The notes below the pieces were generated by a model. It was given only the letters and a program-made list of their open reading frames with translations, was not told the origin of the DNA and searched no databases. From AP-15 sp963789025 (GTDB taxonomy: Bacteria > Pseudomonadota > Alphaproteobacteria > ATCC43930 > CGMCC-115725), in the NCBI GenBank assembly GCA_963789025.1, contig CAWBIT010000009.1, positions 90,978 through 154,977 on the forward strand: a stretch of 64,000 nt of DNA, given 5' to 3'. Shown piece by piece: positions 25,782-35,043 of this stretch. A program made the position numbers and the translations under genes. How positions within the stretch are numbered: the first letter of the stretch is position 1; every line of letters begins with the position of its first letter.

Positions 25782-27569
25782 TCACTTCTTCGAGGATTGC
25801 CCGCTCAGCGCCGGCGTGGCGCCGCCGCCGTTGTTGAGCAGCGCGCCGAAGATCGCCGCAGCGCTGTCGAGGCTCGCGCCCTGGCCCCCGGTGGACACCA
25901 CCGTCTGCGGCACCAGCCGCCCGATCAGTGAAACGACTTCAGGTTTTTCCTGGATGGTTTTCAGCAATTGTTGGACGAGTGTGATCGTCAGCACTCGGTC
26001 CTGCCCAAGCACATCGGCCTGCGCGCGCTGACCTTGGGCCACTTCCTCGAGCTCGAGCTTCTGCCCTTCGCCGCGAAGCTTTGCAGCGTTCTTGTTCTGC
26101 TCGGAGACCTGAACGCCGATCACCGCCTCGACGAGCTGATGCTGCTGTTCGGCGGTCGCCCGAGCCTTTTCGGTCTCGATCCGTTGCGTCTGCGCCTTCT
26201 GCTCCTGCTGGTAGGTGACCTGGAGCTGATCGGCCAATTGCTGGCGCTTTCGCGAAACCAGCAGCTCGGGCGGCAAGGCCGGATCACCGAACTTGACTTC
26301 CTTGATGACGATCCCTGCCCGCAATCCCTCGGGGCGGATCGCATCTTCGACCGCGTGCTCGAGCTCGGCGCGATTGTCGGCGAGGTCCAGGACGTGCCGG
26401 CCTTGGGCGCCCACGACGTTGCGGACAATCGAGCGGATCGTCGGGACCATAATGTTGTTCTCGATCTCGGGCAGCCCGCCGACCGACGCGACGACAAAGG
26501 GCGCGTTGTCGGGGGTCACCTGGGCGAGAACTCGCAGCTCGAGCGGCACCAGCCATCCCTCGACGACCAAGGTGATCGCCGGGTCGGCCGACCCCGGCGG
26601 CACCGGAACATCCTGCTCGTGTTGCGACTGGGTCAGGCTGCCCGCCTGATCGAGGCTCAGATCGATGGAACGTCTCTTGTAGCCGCCTTTGAACTCCCAG
26701 GTCTGCACCCGAGTGCTCATCATCGTGACCTTGTAAGCCGCCTCATTGGCGTAATAGCGCCCGGGTTGCAGCGCCTTTTCCCAGATTCCGATGCAGCCGA
26801 CCGGCACGAGGATCGCGGTGAGCTTGCCTTCATCGGTTTTTGCTTCCTTGGCGACAACGGCTTCGCCGCTCGCATTCGTCGACACCATCTTCTGCTGGCA
26901 GGAGGCCGGCTTGTCTGCGGCCAGGTTGCCGAAATGCACCGAGTTGACCACGTTGGATTTGACGACGCCGACAAAGCCTTCGGCGACATCGACGGCGTTA
27001 TAGACGCTGATGTCCCACAGATACGTGTTGAGCCGGTAATTTCCCGGCGTCAGGACCGTCGTCTGCGGTCCCCGCTGACCGCCATGAGTGAGAAAGTACT
27101 CGGCGTCGAGCATATCCAGCTCATGCCCGGCGGCAAACGCATCGGCCAGAAACTGGTCGGGCCGCAATGGCGCCCCGTCCTTGGCGTTCAGAAACCCGTA
27201 TTTGCCGGACGGGATGGAAACGACCTTCTTGTTTTCGACCTGATAAATGACGTTGACGAGAAACCACGGATGCCAGCCGGGCGTCAGGATCTCCGCCTGC
27301 GGCCCCTTTTCCCCATTGGTCGCGATGATGTGCTCGCCGGGCAGCGAGGTCGTCCCGTAGATCTTGTTCAGTACGGCGATTTCATCCAACTCGACGTGAA
27401 CGTACGACGTTGCGGCCAGACAGATCAGCGCGATCGCCACAAACACGATGCGCAGCGACACCGAGAGCGTCCCAAAATCCGGCCGCGCGCGATTGACGAA
27501 GAGGCCGAGGATGCTCGGCGCCACCGCTGCGAGTACGAAATACAAAAGTGCTACAACTACCCAGAACAT
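25782..27569 (-). CDS. Large SPFH/band 7 (prohibitin-like) membrane protein
   Basis: 595 residues. Two N-terminal membrane segments (VVVALLYFVLAAVAPS and VFVAIALICLAATSY) precede a split SPFH region, with EIAVLNKIYGTTSLPGEH early and a long insertion up to about residue 330. The second part, VVEGWLVPLELRVLAQV to VLDLADNRAELEHAVEDAI, is the canonical band 7 core, followed by a coiled coil with QQEQKAQTQRIETEKARAT. Such proteins form membrane-bound oligomers and organise microdomains. Ribosome site GGGGAGG is strong. The insertion makes it longer than ordinary stomatins. Confidence 0.82.
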   Translation of the reverse strand: MFWVVVALLYFVLAAVAPSILGLFVNRARPDFGTLSVSLRIVFVAIALICLAATSYVHVELDEIAVLNKIYGTTSLPGEHIIATNGEKGPQAEILTPGWHPWFLVNVIYQVENKKVVSIPSGKYGFLNAKDGAPLRPDQFLADAFAAGHELDMLDAEYFLTHGGQRGPQTTVLTPGNYRLNTYLWDISVYNAVDVAEGFVGVVKSNVVNSVHFGNLAADKPASCQQKMVSTNASGEAVVAKEAKTDEGKLTAILVPVGCIGIWEKALQPGRYYANEAAYKVTMMSTRVQTWEFKGGYKRRSIDLSLDQAGSLTQSQHEQDVPVPPGSADPAITLVVEGWLVPLELRVLAQVTPDNAPFVVASVGGLPEIENNIMVPTIRSIVRNVVGAQGRHVLDLADNRAELEHAVEDAIRPEGLRAGIVIKEVKFGDPALPPELLVSRKRQQLADQLQVTYQQEQKAQTQRIETEKARATAEQQHQLVEAVIGVQVSEQNKNAAKLRGEGQKLELEEVAQGQRAQADVLGQDRVLTITLVQQLLKTIQEKPEVVSLIGRLVPQTVVSTGGQGASLDSAAAIFGALLNNGGGATPALSGQSSKK

Positions 27570-27603
27570 AAAAACCTCCCCGACCGGGCGTTTTCCGGTC
27601 GCA

Positions 27604-28389
27604 TCAGCTCAAGACGAGCTCCGCGCTGCCGAGACCTGAAACTTCCACCAGGACCCGATCGCCCGCCATCGGATATTGGATCGGGACCATGCTGCCGGTC
27701 ATGACGATCATTCCGCGGCGCAATGGGGTTCCCGCCGCCGCAAGCTTGTCCGCGAGCCAGACAAGCGCGTTCAGCGGGTGGCCCATCACATCGCCGCCGT
27801 TTCCGCCGCCGATCTCCTGCCCGTTGATCGAGAGCCGGGCCGCAGCCCGAGCCAAGTCCTGGTTCCGCCAGCCGGTTACCGGCGTCCCCAGCACGACCCC
27901 CGCATTCCATACATTGCCGGCCACCATCGCCGCAGCATCGAGCCGCTTGTAATCATAGTGCAAATCCTCGATCAGCTCGATCGCCGCCATGCAGCTGTCG
28001 ACCGCCGCGGCGATCTCGCCGGGGCCGTTGCCTTGCGGCAGGTCGTCCCCCAGCCGAAAGGCAATCTCGGTTTCGACCCCGAGGCGGCAATAATCCGCGG
28101 CTGCCAGTTCGGCGCGGCCGTGATGAACCTCGCGCGCGAAGATCGCGCCGTAGCAGGGCTCGCCGACCCCGCAGAGCTTCTGCATGACAGGCGTCGTAAG
28201 CCCGATCTTGTAGCCGGCGATGGCGCCCCGCCCCTCGGTTTCCTCGATCTCCTGAAAAGCCCGCCGAATGGCGTAAGCCTCGTCGAGATCCTGCGGATAA
28301 AGCTCTGCCGGCAATATTTCGATATGCTGGCGGCTGCGGAACAATTCGACTATCCGCTCGGCCTTTTCCCGCACGTCAAGTTCGGTCAT
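27604..28389 (-). CDS. 2-keto-4-pentenoate / 2-oxohepta-3-enedioate hydratase family
   Basis: 261 residues of the MhpD/HpaH fold: GRGAIAGYKIGLTTPVMQ, EPCYGAIFA, GVETEIAFRL (metal-binding Glu pair), AAIELIEDLHYDY, NVWNAGVVLGTPV and GHPLNALVWLADKL. These enzymes hydrate 2-oxo-alkenoates in meta-cleavage pathways. It is first in an operon with the SPFH protein (34-base gap) and a GST. No ring-cleavage dioxygenase lies nearby, so the source of the substrate is unclear. Confidence 0.87.
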   Translation of the reverse strand: MTELDVREKAERIVELFRSRQHIEILPAELYPQDLDEAYAIRRAFQEIEETEGRGAIAGYKIGLTTPVMQKLCGVGEPCYGAIFAREVHHGRAELAAADYCRLGVETEIAFRLGDDLPQGNGPGEIAAAVDSCMAAIELIEDLHYDYKRLDAAAMVAGNVWNAGVVLGTPVTGWRNQDLARAAARLSINGQEIGGGNGGDVMGHPLNALVWLADKLAAAGTPLRRGMIVMTGSMVPIQYPMAGDRVLVEVSGLGSAELVLS

Positions 28390-28543
28390 CTATATTCTCC
28401 GGGAAGTTTTTAACACGAAGAGACCGAGACACGGAGTCCTATCGTTCTCCCTGTGCTTTTGCGATGAATCTTTAGGCCGAGTTTGCGGCTCAAGTTCTTT
28501 CCGATGGCGGTCATGGCGCCGCTGGTCTCCTATATAGAGGACC

Positions 28544-29164
28544 ATGGAATCCTTCGTTCAGCCGACGCTCGAATTCATCTCCACGCATTCGAGCTGGGCC
28601 TTTCCGGTGATGTTCGTCACCGCGTTCGGCGAGTCGTTCGCGTTTTTGAGCCTGCTCTTTCCCGGCACCTCGATCCTGATCGTTGCCGGAACCCTGATGT
28701 CGGCAGGGTCGCTGCCTTATTGGCCGGTTCTGGTGGGGGCGGTCATCGGGGCGGTGCTCGGCAACTCGGTCTCGTTTTGGCTCGGTCACCGCTATGGCGG
28801 CGGGATCGGCCGGATATGGCCGTTCACGCGCAACCCGGACCTGCTGCCGAACGGCATGCGATTTTTTCAGAAGCACGGCGGAAAGAGCGTTTTTATCGGC
28901 CGCTTTTTCGGCCCGGTGCGCGCTGTGATACCGCTCGCCGCGGGCATCATGCGCATGCGCCGCGGGCGGTTTTGGTTCGCCAATGTCACCTCGGCGATCG
29001 TCTGGGCCCCGATGCTGCTGTTTGCCGGCGATGCGGTCGGCGATGTCGGCGATCGGCTGATCGGATCCGCGAATACGGTATTGCTCGTCTTTGGCGGCCT
29101 GACCGTGTTCGGCGTCATCGCGGTGGTGTGGGCGATGATGAAGTCCGGCAGATCGCGATCGTGA
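28544..29164 (+). CDS. DedA family membrane protein
   Basis: 206 residues, about five membrane segments. FGESFAFLSLLFPGTSILI, VGAVIGAVLGNSVSFWLGH, FFGPVRAVIPLAAGIMRM and FANVTSAIVWAP are the family blocks, with the functionally important Glu and Arg present. DedA proteins move lipids (undecaprenyl phosphate or phospholipids) across the membrane. The start is 10 bases upstream spacing from nadE, so they may share a transcript. Confidence 0.88.
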   Translation: MESFVQPTLEFISTHSSWAFPVMFVTAFGESFAFLSLLFPGTSILIVAGTLMSAGSLPYWPVLVGAVIGAVLGNSVSFWLGHRYGGGIGRIWPFTRNPDLLPNGMRFFQKHGGKSVFIGRFFGPVRAVIPLAAGIMRMRRGRFWFANVTSAIVWAPMLLFAGDAVGDVGDRLIGSANTVLLVFGGLTVFGVIAVVWAMMKSGRSRS

Positions 29165-29174
29165 GGTAGGACGA

Positions 29175-31227
29175 ATGCCCTCGTTCTTTTCGCCTTACAG
29201 CCACGAATTCGTCCGCGTCGGAACCTGCGTTCCGCATGTCGCCGTCGCCGATCCGCGGCAGAACGCCGACAATGTGCTGGAGCTCCTCGCCGCCGGCGAC
29301 AAGGCCCGCATCGGCTTGATGGTGTTCCCGGAGCTCGGGATTTCCGCCTATGCGATCGATGATCTGTTGTTCCAGGACGCGGTGCTCGACGAAGTGGAGC
29401 GGCAGCTCGATCGCCTGATCTCGGCCAGCCGCGACCTCTTCCCGGTCTTTGTCGTCGGGGCGCCGTTGCGTCACCGGGGACACCTCTACAATTGCGGCGT
29501 GGTCATCCATCGCGGAATGCTGCTGGGCGTCGTGCCTAAGGTCTATCTGCCGAATTACCGCGAATTTTACGAGTGCCGGCAACTCACCTCCGGCGAGGAC
29601 ATCGTCGGTCATTCAATCGAAATATCCGGACACGAAGCCCCCTTCGGCCGAGATCTGCTGTTCGCCGGCCGCGGAAGCGCGGCGTTCAAGTTCCACGTCG
29701 AGATCTGCGAGGATCTGTGGGTGCCGCACCCGCCGAGCACCGATGCGGCGCTCGCCGGGGCCGAAATCCTGCTGAATCTGTCGGCCAGCAACATCACGAT
29801 CGGCAAATCGGACATGCGCCGCCTGTTGTGCGCATCGCAAGCTTCCCGCTGCATCGCGGCTTATGCCTACTCCGCCGCCGGCGCCGGCAAGTCGACGACC
29901 GACCTCGCCTGGGACGGCCAGGCCGGCATCTTCGAGTTGAGCGTTCTGCTCGCCGAAACCGAGCGCTTCTCGCCCGACCCCGAGATGGCGGTCGCCGATG
30001 TTGATCTCGGCCGCATCCGCCAGGAGCGGATGCGCACGAACACCTTCGGCGACAATGCGCGGCACTTGAGAGACAAGCGCCCCGGGTTTCGCATCGTCGC
30101 GTTCGAGTTCGCCGCGCCGGATGAAGCTCTCGAATTGCGCCGGGCGGTCGAGCGCTTCCCGTATGTGCCGGCGGATCCGGCAATGCTGCGCGAGAACTGC
30201 TACGAGGCCTACAACATCCAGGTCCAGGGCCTCGCGCAGCGCCTGCAGGCAACGGGCTTGAAGAAGCTCGTCATTGGCGTCTCGGGCGGGCTCGAACTCG
30301 ACCCAGGCATTGATCGTCTCGGCGCGGGTGATGGATCGGCTCGGAATGCCGCGCACCAACGTCCTCTCCTATACGCTCCCCGGTTTTGCGACGAGCAAGA
30401 CGACAAAGGCCAACGCCTGGCGGCTGATGAAGGCGCTCGGCGTCACCGGTGCGGAGATCGACATCCGGCCGGCAGCGCAGCAGATGCTGAAGGACATCGG
30501 GCACGCCTCGGCCACCGGCGAAGCCCTCTACGACGTGACCTTCGAGAATGTCCAGGCCGGGTTGCGCACCGACTATCTGTTCCGGTTGGCGAACCACAAT
30601 GGCGGGTTGGTGGTCGGCACGGGCGACCTCTCCGAGCTCGGCCTCGGATGGTGCACCTACGGGGTCGGCGATCAGATGTCGCATTACACCCCGAATGCCT
30701 CGGTCTCCAAGACCCTGATCCAGCATTTGATCCGATTTGTCGCAGCCTCGGGCGATGTCGACGAGGAAACCGCGCGCGTTCTCCACGATATCCTCGCGAC
30801 CGAGATTTCACCGGAGCTGGTGCCTCCCGGCGCCGACGGGGTCATCCAATCGACAGAGAGCATCGTCGGGCCCTATGCATTGCAGGATTTTAACCTGTTT
30901 TATGCAACGCGGTTCGGCTTCCGGCCCTCCAAAATCGCCTATCTCTCGTGGAATGCCTGGAGCGACCCGGAACGCGGCCGCTGGCCGCCCAACATTCCCG
31001 ATGCGGCAAAGCGCGCGTACAATCTTTCCGAAATCAAGCAATGGCTGCGCGTATTCCTTTACCGCTTCTTCGAGCTCAGCCAGTTCAAGCGGTCGGCTTT
31101 GCCCAACGGCCCGAAAATCTCGTCGGGCGGCTCGCTGTCGCCGCGCGGCGACTGGCGCGCCCCCTCCGACGCCACCGCCAAAGTCTGGCTCGAAGAGCTC
31201 GAAGCCGCCGTCCCCGACAGCGAATAA
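29175..31227 (+). pseudogene. nadE: Glutamine-dependent NAD+ synthetase with one-base frameshift
   Basis: The first frame (from 29175) encodes the nitrilase-like glutaminase domain: VFPELGISAYA (Glu), PKVYLPNYREFYE (Lys) and VEICEDLWVPH (Cys). It then reaches the synthetase P-loop, VIGVSGGLE, and goes out of frame at 30295-30296, where GAAC replaces GAC. Dropping one A restores SGGLDSTQALIVSARVMDRL, and the second frame then runs to 31227 with NVLSYTLPGFATS, GDLSELGLGWCTYG. The repaired length, 683 residues, matches the long bacterial enzyme. NadE is usually essential, so either this is a sequence error or another NAD synthetase exists. The enzyme amidates deamido-NAD. Confidence 0.9.
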
Positions 31228-31617
31228 CCCGGCCCTCGCTGATTTCGCTGTTAATACAGCGAAATAACAGCCAGCAGGACAAGTCTGCCGCGCAAAACCG
31301 TCGCGTTTTGCCCAAGCGGCGGCCAAAAAACAGCCAGGAACAGCCAGCAATTTTGCTGTTCTTTGTTGGTAATTGCGTCATCCATCCAAAACTAACCCCA
31401 AAACCTCGGGCTACTTAACGCTTTACGGTCGAGGGATCTCTCCGTGGCGCGGAGCTCCCTCGTCGCAATACCAATCCGGTCGAAACGAGCACGACGATAC
31501 CATGCCATTATGGCAATTTCGCGGTGAAGCGCGCGGCTCGACAATGCTGCCGATGGACAAGACACCACGTAGGTGCGACGCTGGTTTTTCTGGGTTTTGA
31601 ATTCGGGGGGAGCGGTA
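31228..31617. other. Intergenic region with hairpin and short AACAGCCAG repeats
   Basis: No supported gene. A perfect hairpin TTTCGCTGT-TAAT-ACAGCGAAA lies at 31243-31264, just after nadE, and may end its transcript although no T-run follows. Three copies of AACAGCCAG with near-identical flanks follow at about 31266-31350. The rest up to the SDR ribosome site shows nothing recognisable. Confidence 0.6.
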
Positions 31618-32421
31618 ATGAACCGTCTCGACGGCAAGGTCGCGCTGGTTTCGGGGGCGGCGCGCGGGATCGGCGCAGAGACCGCGCGGCTGATGGCCGA
31701 AGCCGGCGCCAAGGTCGCGATCGGCGATGTGCTCGACGAGCGCGGGTGCGACACCGTGCGTGCGATCGAGAGTGCCGGGGCCGCGGCGACTTACACGCGT
31801 CTCGACGTTACCCGCGAGGAGGATTGGACCGCGGCGATCACCGCCGTCACCGATCGTTTCGGCGGCCTCGACATTCTCGTCAACAATGCCGGCGTTTTTC
31901 TCGGCATCAACATCGAGGAGGCAACCCTCGCCGATTGGCACCGCCTCTGCGCCGTCAACCTGACGGGCGTGTTTCTGGGCACCAAGCTCGCGTTGCCGGC
32001 ATTGCGCGACAGCGCGCAACGCAGCCCGCACGGCAGTGCGATCGTCAATCGGTCTTCGGTGGCCGGTCTCGTCGGCTCGTCGAACGATCCGCTCTATTCG
32101 ATGACCAAGGGTGGGGTCACTTTGTTCACCAAATCGGCGGCGCTCGAATTCGCCCGCAAGGGCTACCGGATCCGCGTCAACTCGATCCACCCCGGCACGA
32201 CCGAAACCGATATGGGCGACCAGGTCCTCGCGATACGTGCGCGAAATCTCGGCACCAACGACCTCGAACCGGCCCGGCAGCAGGCGCTGACCCGCATCCC
32301 GATCGGCCGCATGGGAACCGTGACCGACATCGCCAAGGGCATCGTTTTCCTCACCTCAGACGACGCCGCCTTCATGACCGGCGCGGGTCTCGTCGTCGAT
32401 GGCGGCACCACCGCGCAGTGA
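31618..32421 (+). CDS. SDR-family oxidoreductase
   Basis: 267 residues from the ATG at 31618, which has a GGGGGGAGC ribosome site; an upstream in-frame start lacks one. Cofactor loop SGAARGIGAETA, NNAGVFLGI, catalytic Ser in NRSSVAGLVGS and the YxxxK pair in YSMTKGGV. C-terminus GAGLVVDGGTTAQ. A classical NAD(P)-dependent SDR, substrate unknown. Its last 80 codons are repeated, about 85% identical by eye, at 34533-34787 on the far side of the group II intron. Confidence 0.88.
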   Translation: MNRLDGKVALVSGAARGIGAETARLMAEAGAKVAIGDVLDERGCDTVRAIESAGAAATYTRLDVTREEDWTAAITAVTDRFGGLDILVNNAGVFLGINIEEATLADWHRLCAVNLTGVFLGTKLALPALRDSAQRSPHGSAIVNRSSVAGLVGSSNDPLYSMTKGGVTLFTKSAALEFARKGYRIRVNSIHPGTTETDMGDQVLAIRARNLGTNDLEPARQQALTRIPIGRMGTVTDIAKGIVFLTSDDAAFMTGAGLVVDGGTTAQ

Positions 32422-32525
32422 CAGGCGCAGGCTCGAGAATTGCAGTCATAGCGTGCTCTACTCTAGTCCGGGATATAGACGTGTCCGATATCGCAGGATG
32501 CGCGATTCAGTTTAGTCAACTGTCA

Positions 32526-34433
32526 GTGCGTCAGGCGAAGCTGACGTGATCCAGCCGGTGGAAGTCCGGTCCAGGTAAGGGGTAGCGCCCGCCTGGTAGC
32601 GAGTGTTGCGTGGTCGTCGGCGACGACGGTTGCGAAGCGTACGCAGCGATCGTGTGGGGTGGGCTATTGAGCCGCGAAAGTTACACATCGCAGAGGCCGA
32701 GGCCGTTGACAGCGCCGAAGGCAACATGGGCAGCGCCGCTATCGCGAGGCGCTGTCGCTCTGCCGTGGTCGAAGACCCCATCACGCAGGAAGGGAGCACG
32801 TCGGAACCTGAGAGATCTCGTGTCCCGCCGGGCGGTCGCGGCCGCATCGGTCCGCGTCGGGAAGGTGATGAGCTTTAGCCGGCGATGAACGGGCGCGAGA
32901 AGTCAGACCCCGCCATAGTAGCAAGGAAGCCGACGAACGAAGCCGGGCAACCGGCCGAGGAGCCGGTGGAGCGAAGGGCGGGGGCCGAGGGGAACGCGGA
33001 CCAGCAAAGCACACACCGGACGCAGATCCGGGCGCGTGTGACCCAAGCGCTGGACCGCGTACGGCAAGCGGCAAGGCAAAGGAAGAAAGAGCGGTTCACC
33101 GCGCTCCTCCACCATGTCAATCCCGACACGCTCCGGCTAGCGTTTTACGTGCTGAAGCGTAAGGCCGCCCCGGGCGTGGACGGCGTGAGGTGGGATGACT
33201 ACGAGGCAGAACTGGAGCCCCGGCTCGCGGATCTGCATGGTCGTATTCATCGTGGAGCGTACCGGCCGCAGCCCGCCCGCCGGGTGTACATCCCGAAGGC
33301 GGACGGGCGGCAACGGCCGCTGGCGATCGCTGCGCTCGAAGACAAGATCGTCCAGGGCGCGGCCGTTATGGTGCTGAACGCGATCTACGAGGAGGACTTC
33401 CTCGGGTTCTCGTACGGGTTCCGGCCCGGACGCGGACCGCATGATGCGCTCGACGCCGTTACGGTCGGGATCACCAGACGGAAGGTGAACTTCATACTGG
33501 ACGCCGATATCCGGTCGTTCTTCGACACGGTCAGCCAGGACTGGCTGATCCGGTTCGTCGAGCACCGCGTCGGCGACAAGCGCATCGTCCGCCTGATCCG
33601 GAAATGGCTCCGGGCGGGTGTTCTCGAAGACGGGGCCGTGACGGTCGGTGACAGAGGGACGGGGCAGGGGTCGGTAATCTCGCCACTGCTTGCCAACATC
33701 TATCTGCACTACGTGCTGGACCTGTGGGCCGAACGCTGGCGACGGCAGGAGGCCGCCGGCGACATGATCATCGTGCGCTATGCCGATGATGTGGTCGCGG
33801 GCTTCGAGCGCGAGGCCGACGCAAGCCGGTTCCTCGAGGCGATGCGCGCGCGGTTTGCAGCGTTCTCGCTGTCGCTCCATCCGGACAAGACCCGCCTGAT
33901 CGAGTTTGGCCGCCATGCCGCGGCCCAACGCGCACGGCGCGGGCAGAGCAAGCCGGAGACCTTCGCCTTCCTCGGCTTCACCTTCATCAGCGGCAAGTCC
34001 CGTACCGGCAAATTCCTGATCCACAGGAAGAGCCGGCGCGACCGCGTGCGGGCCAAGCTCAAGGAAGTCAAGCAAGAACTGCGACGGCGGATGCATGGGC
34101 CGATCCGCGAACAAGGCGAATGGCTCAAGCAGGTGGTCAGCGGCTTCTCCAACTACCATGCGGTGCCGACCAACGTCCGCACCCTCGTGGCCTTCCGCTA
34201 CCACGTCATCGATCTCTGGCGGCGCACGCTCCGGCGGCGGGGTCAGAAACATCGAGTGACCTGGCAGCAGATCGGGGCGCTCGCAGACCAGTGGCTCCCC
34301 AAACCCCGGATCCTCCACCCCTGGCCCAACCAACGCTTCGCCGTCAAACACCCAAGGTGGGAGCCGTATGCGGGAAAGCCGCACGTACGGTTCTGTGCGG
34401 GGGGCGTTCAGTAATGCGCGTCCCTACCGCAAT
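32526..34433 (+). mobile_element. Group II intron, apparently complete
   Basis: The 5' end begins GTGCGTCAGGCG, the consensus GUGYG start. The region up to 32880 carries the domain I-type structure, the intron-encoded protein sits at 32885-34414, and domain V (34 bases, 34361-34394) reads GAGCCGTATGCGGG...CCGCACGTACGGTTC, including AGC/GTTC catalytic positions. A domain VI-like hairpin with bulged A follows, and the 3' end is near CTACCGCAAT at about 34433. The protein's reading frame extends into domain V, as in some bacterial intron classes. Exact 3' boundary uncertain by a few bases. Confidence 0.85.
32885..34414 (+). CDS. ltrA: Group II intron reverse transcriptase/maturase
   Basis: 509 residues. 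The reverse transcriptase blocks are in order: AAPGVDGVRWDDY, YRPQPARRVYIPKADGRQRP, FGFRPGRG-like GFRPGRGPHDAL, ILDADIRSFFDTVSQ, QGSVISPLLANIYLHYV and the catalytic IVRYADDVVAGF, then LGFTFISGK. A maturase (X) domain follows at about 370-470. No HNH endonuclease motif is seen, so mobility probably uses nascent DNA ends rather than its own cleavage. The last 20 or so codons overlap intron domain V. Intact. Confidence 0.93.
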   Translation: MNGREKSDPAIVARKPTNEAGQPAEEPVERRAGAEGNADQQSTHRTQIRARVTQALDRVRQAARQRKKERFTALLHHVNPDTLRLAFYVLKRKAAPGVDGVRWDDYEAELEPRLADLHGRIHRGAYRPQPARRVYIPKADGRQRPLAIAALEDKIVQGAAVMVLNAIYEEDFLGFSYGFRPGRGPHDALDAVTVGITRRKVNFILDADIRSFFDTVSQDWLIRFVEHRVGDKRIVRLIRKWLRAGVLEDGAVTVGDRGTGQGSVISPLLANIYLHYVLDLWAERWRRQEAAGDMIIVRYADDVVAGFEREADASRFLEAMRARFAAFSLSLHPDKTRLIEFGRHAAAQRARRGQSKPETFAFLGFTFISGKSRTGKFLIHRKSRRDRVRAKLKEVKQELRRRMHGPIREQGEWLKQVVSGFSNYHAVPTNVRTLVAFRYHVIDLWRRTLRRRGQKHRVTWQQIGALADQWLPKPRILHPWPNQRFAVKHPRWEPYAGKPHVRFCAGGVQ

Positions 34434-34532
34434 CCGTAACCCATCAAACGGTTGTAGCCGCTCCGCGTATATCAACTTCGGGGTCGGCCTGGCCTGGACG
34501 ATCACACAGATACCAAATACGGTTTAATCGAC

Positions 34533-34787
34533 TTGACATTGGTCAACTCGATGCACCCGGGCACGACAGAGACCGATATGGGGGACCAAGTACTGACGAT
34601 GCGGGCCCGCAATCTGGGCACCAACGACCTTGAACCGGCCCGCCAGCAGACGCTGAACCGCATCCCGATCGGCCGCATGGGGAATGTGACCGACATCGCC
34701 AAGGGCATCGTCTTTCTCGCCTCGGACGATGCCGGCTTCATGACCGGCGCCGGCCTCGTCGTCGACGGCGGCATCACCGCCCAGTGA
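34533..34787 (+). pseudogene. Duplicated 3' end of an SDR gene
   Basis: Codes for the last 80 or so residues of an SDR: VNSMHPGTTETDMGDQ to GAGLVVDGGITAQ. It aligns with the C-terminus of the intact SDR at 31618-32421 with scattered substitutions. The cofactor loop, NNAG and YxxxK parts are absent; upstream sequence to the intron end is unrelated. It cannot be a working SDR. Most likely the remnant of a tandem paralogue whose 5' part was lost around the intron. Confidence 0.8.
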
Positions 34788-34835
34788 TGCGCCGGGCCAA
34801 GCGATGATGCGGGGTCGGCGGCCTTCGGCTGGCGG

Positions 34836-34908
34836 TAGGCGCGAAAGGGAATCGAACCCCTGACCTCTCCTATGTGGTAGGAGCGCTCTGCCACTGAGCT
34901 ACGCGCCT
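34836..34908 (-). tRNA. tRNA-Val-like gene (apparent anticodon CAC) with unusual anticodon loop
   Basis: A good cloverleaf: acceptor AGGCGCG/CGCGCCT, D arm GCTC-AGTGGCA-GAGC, T arm AGGGG-TTCGATT-CCCTT. The anticodon arm is CTCCT-ACCACAT-AGGAG, which puts CAC at 34-36 but C instead of the near-universal U at position 33. The 3' end reads ACCG, so CCA is not encoded. Acceptor resembles alphaproteobacterial valine tRNAs. It may be a decaying copy or a tRNA with altered decoding. Confidence 0.7.
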
Positions 34909-34927
34909 ATTGCGGCCGGTGAGGTCG

Positions 34928-35002
34928 TGGTGGGCGCGACAGGGATTGAACCTGTGACCCCACCCGTGTGAAGGGTGTGCTCTCCCGCTGAGCTACGCGC
35001 CC
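34928..35002 (-). tRNA. tRNA-Val (anticodon CAC)
   Basis: 75 bases with encoded CCA. Acceptor GGGCGCG/CGCGCCC, D arm GCTC-AGCGGGA-GAGC, anticodon arm CACCC-TTCACAC-GGGTG with normal U33, T arm ACAGG-TTCAATC-CCTGT. It lies 19 bases upstream (on this strand) of the other valine-type tRNA. Confidence 0.93.
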
Positions 35003-35043
35003 GTCCAGGCCGGCCGCATTTAGCGGGTCGGGCCGCCGAAATG

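Noticed and set aside
25968..27704. 578-codon open frame on the plus strand
   Set aside because: Antisense to the SPFH gene, no recognisable motif.
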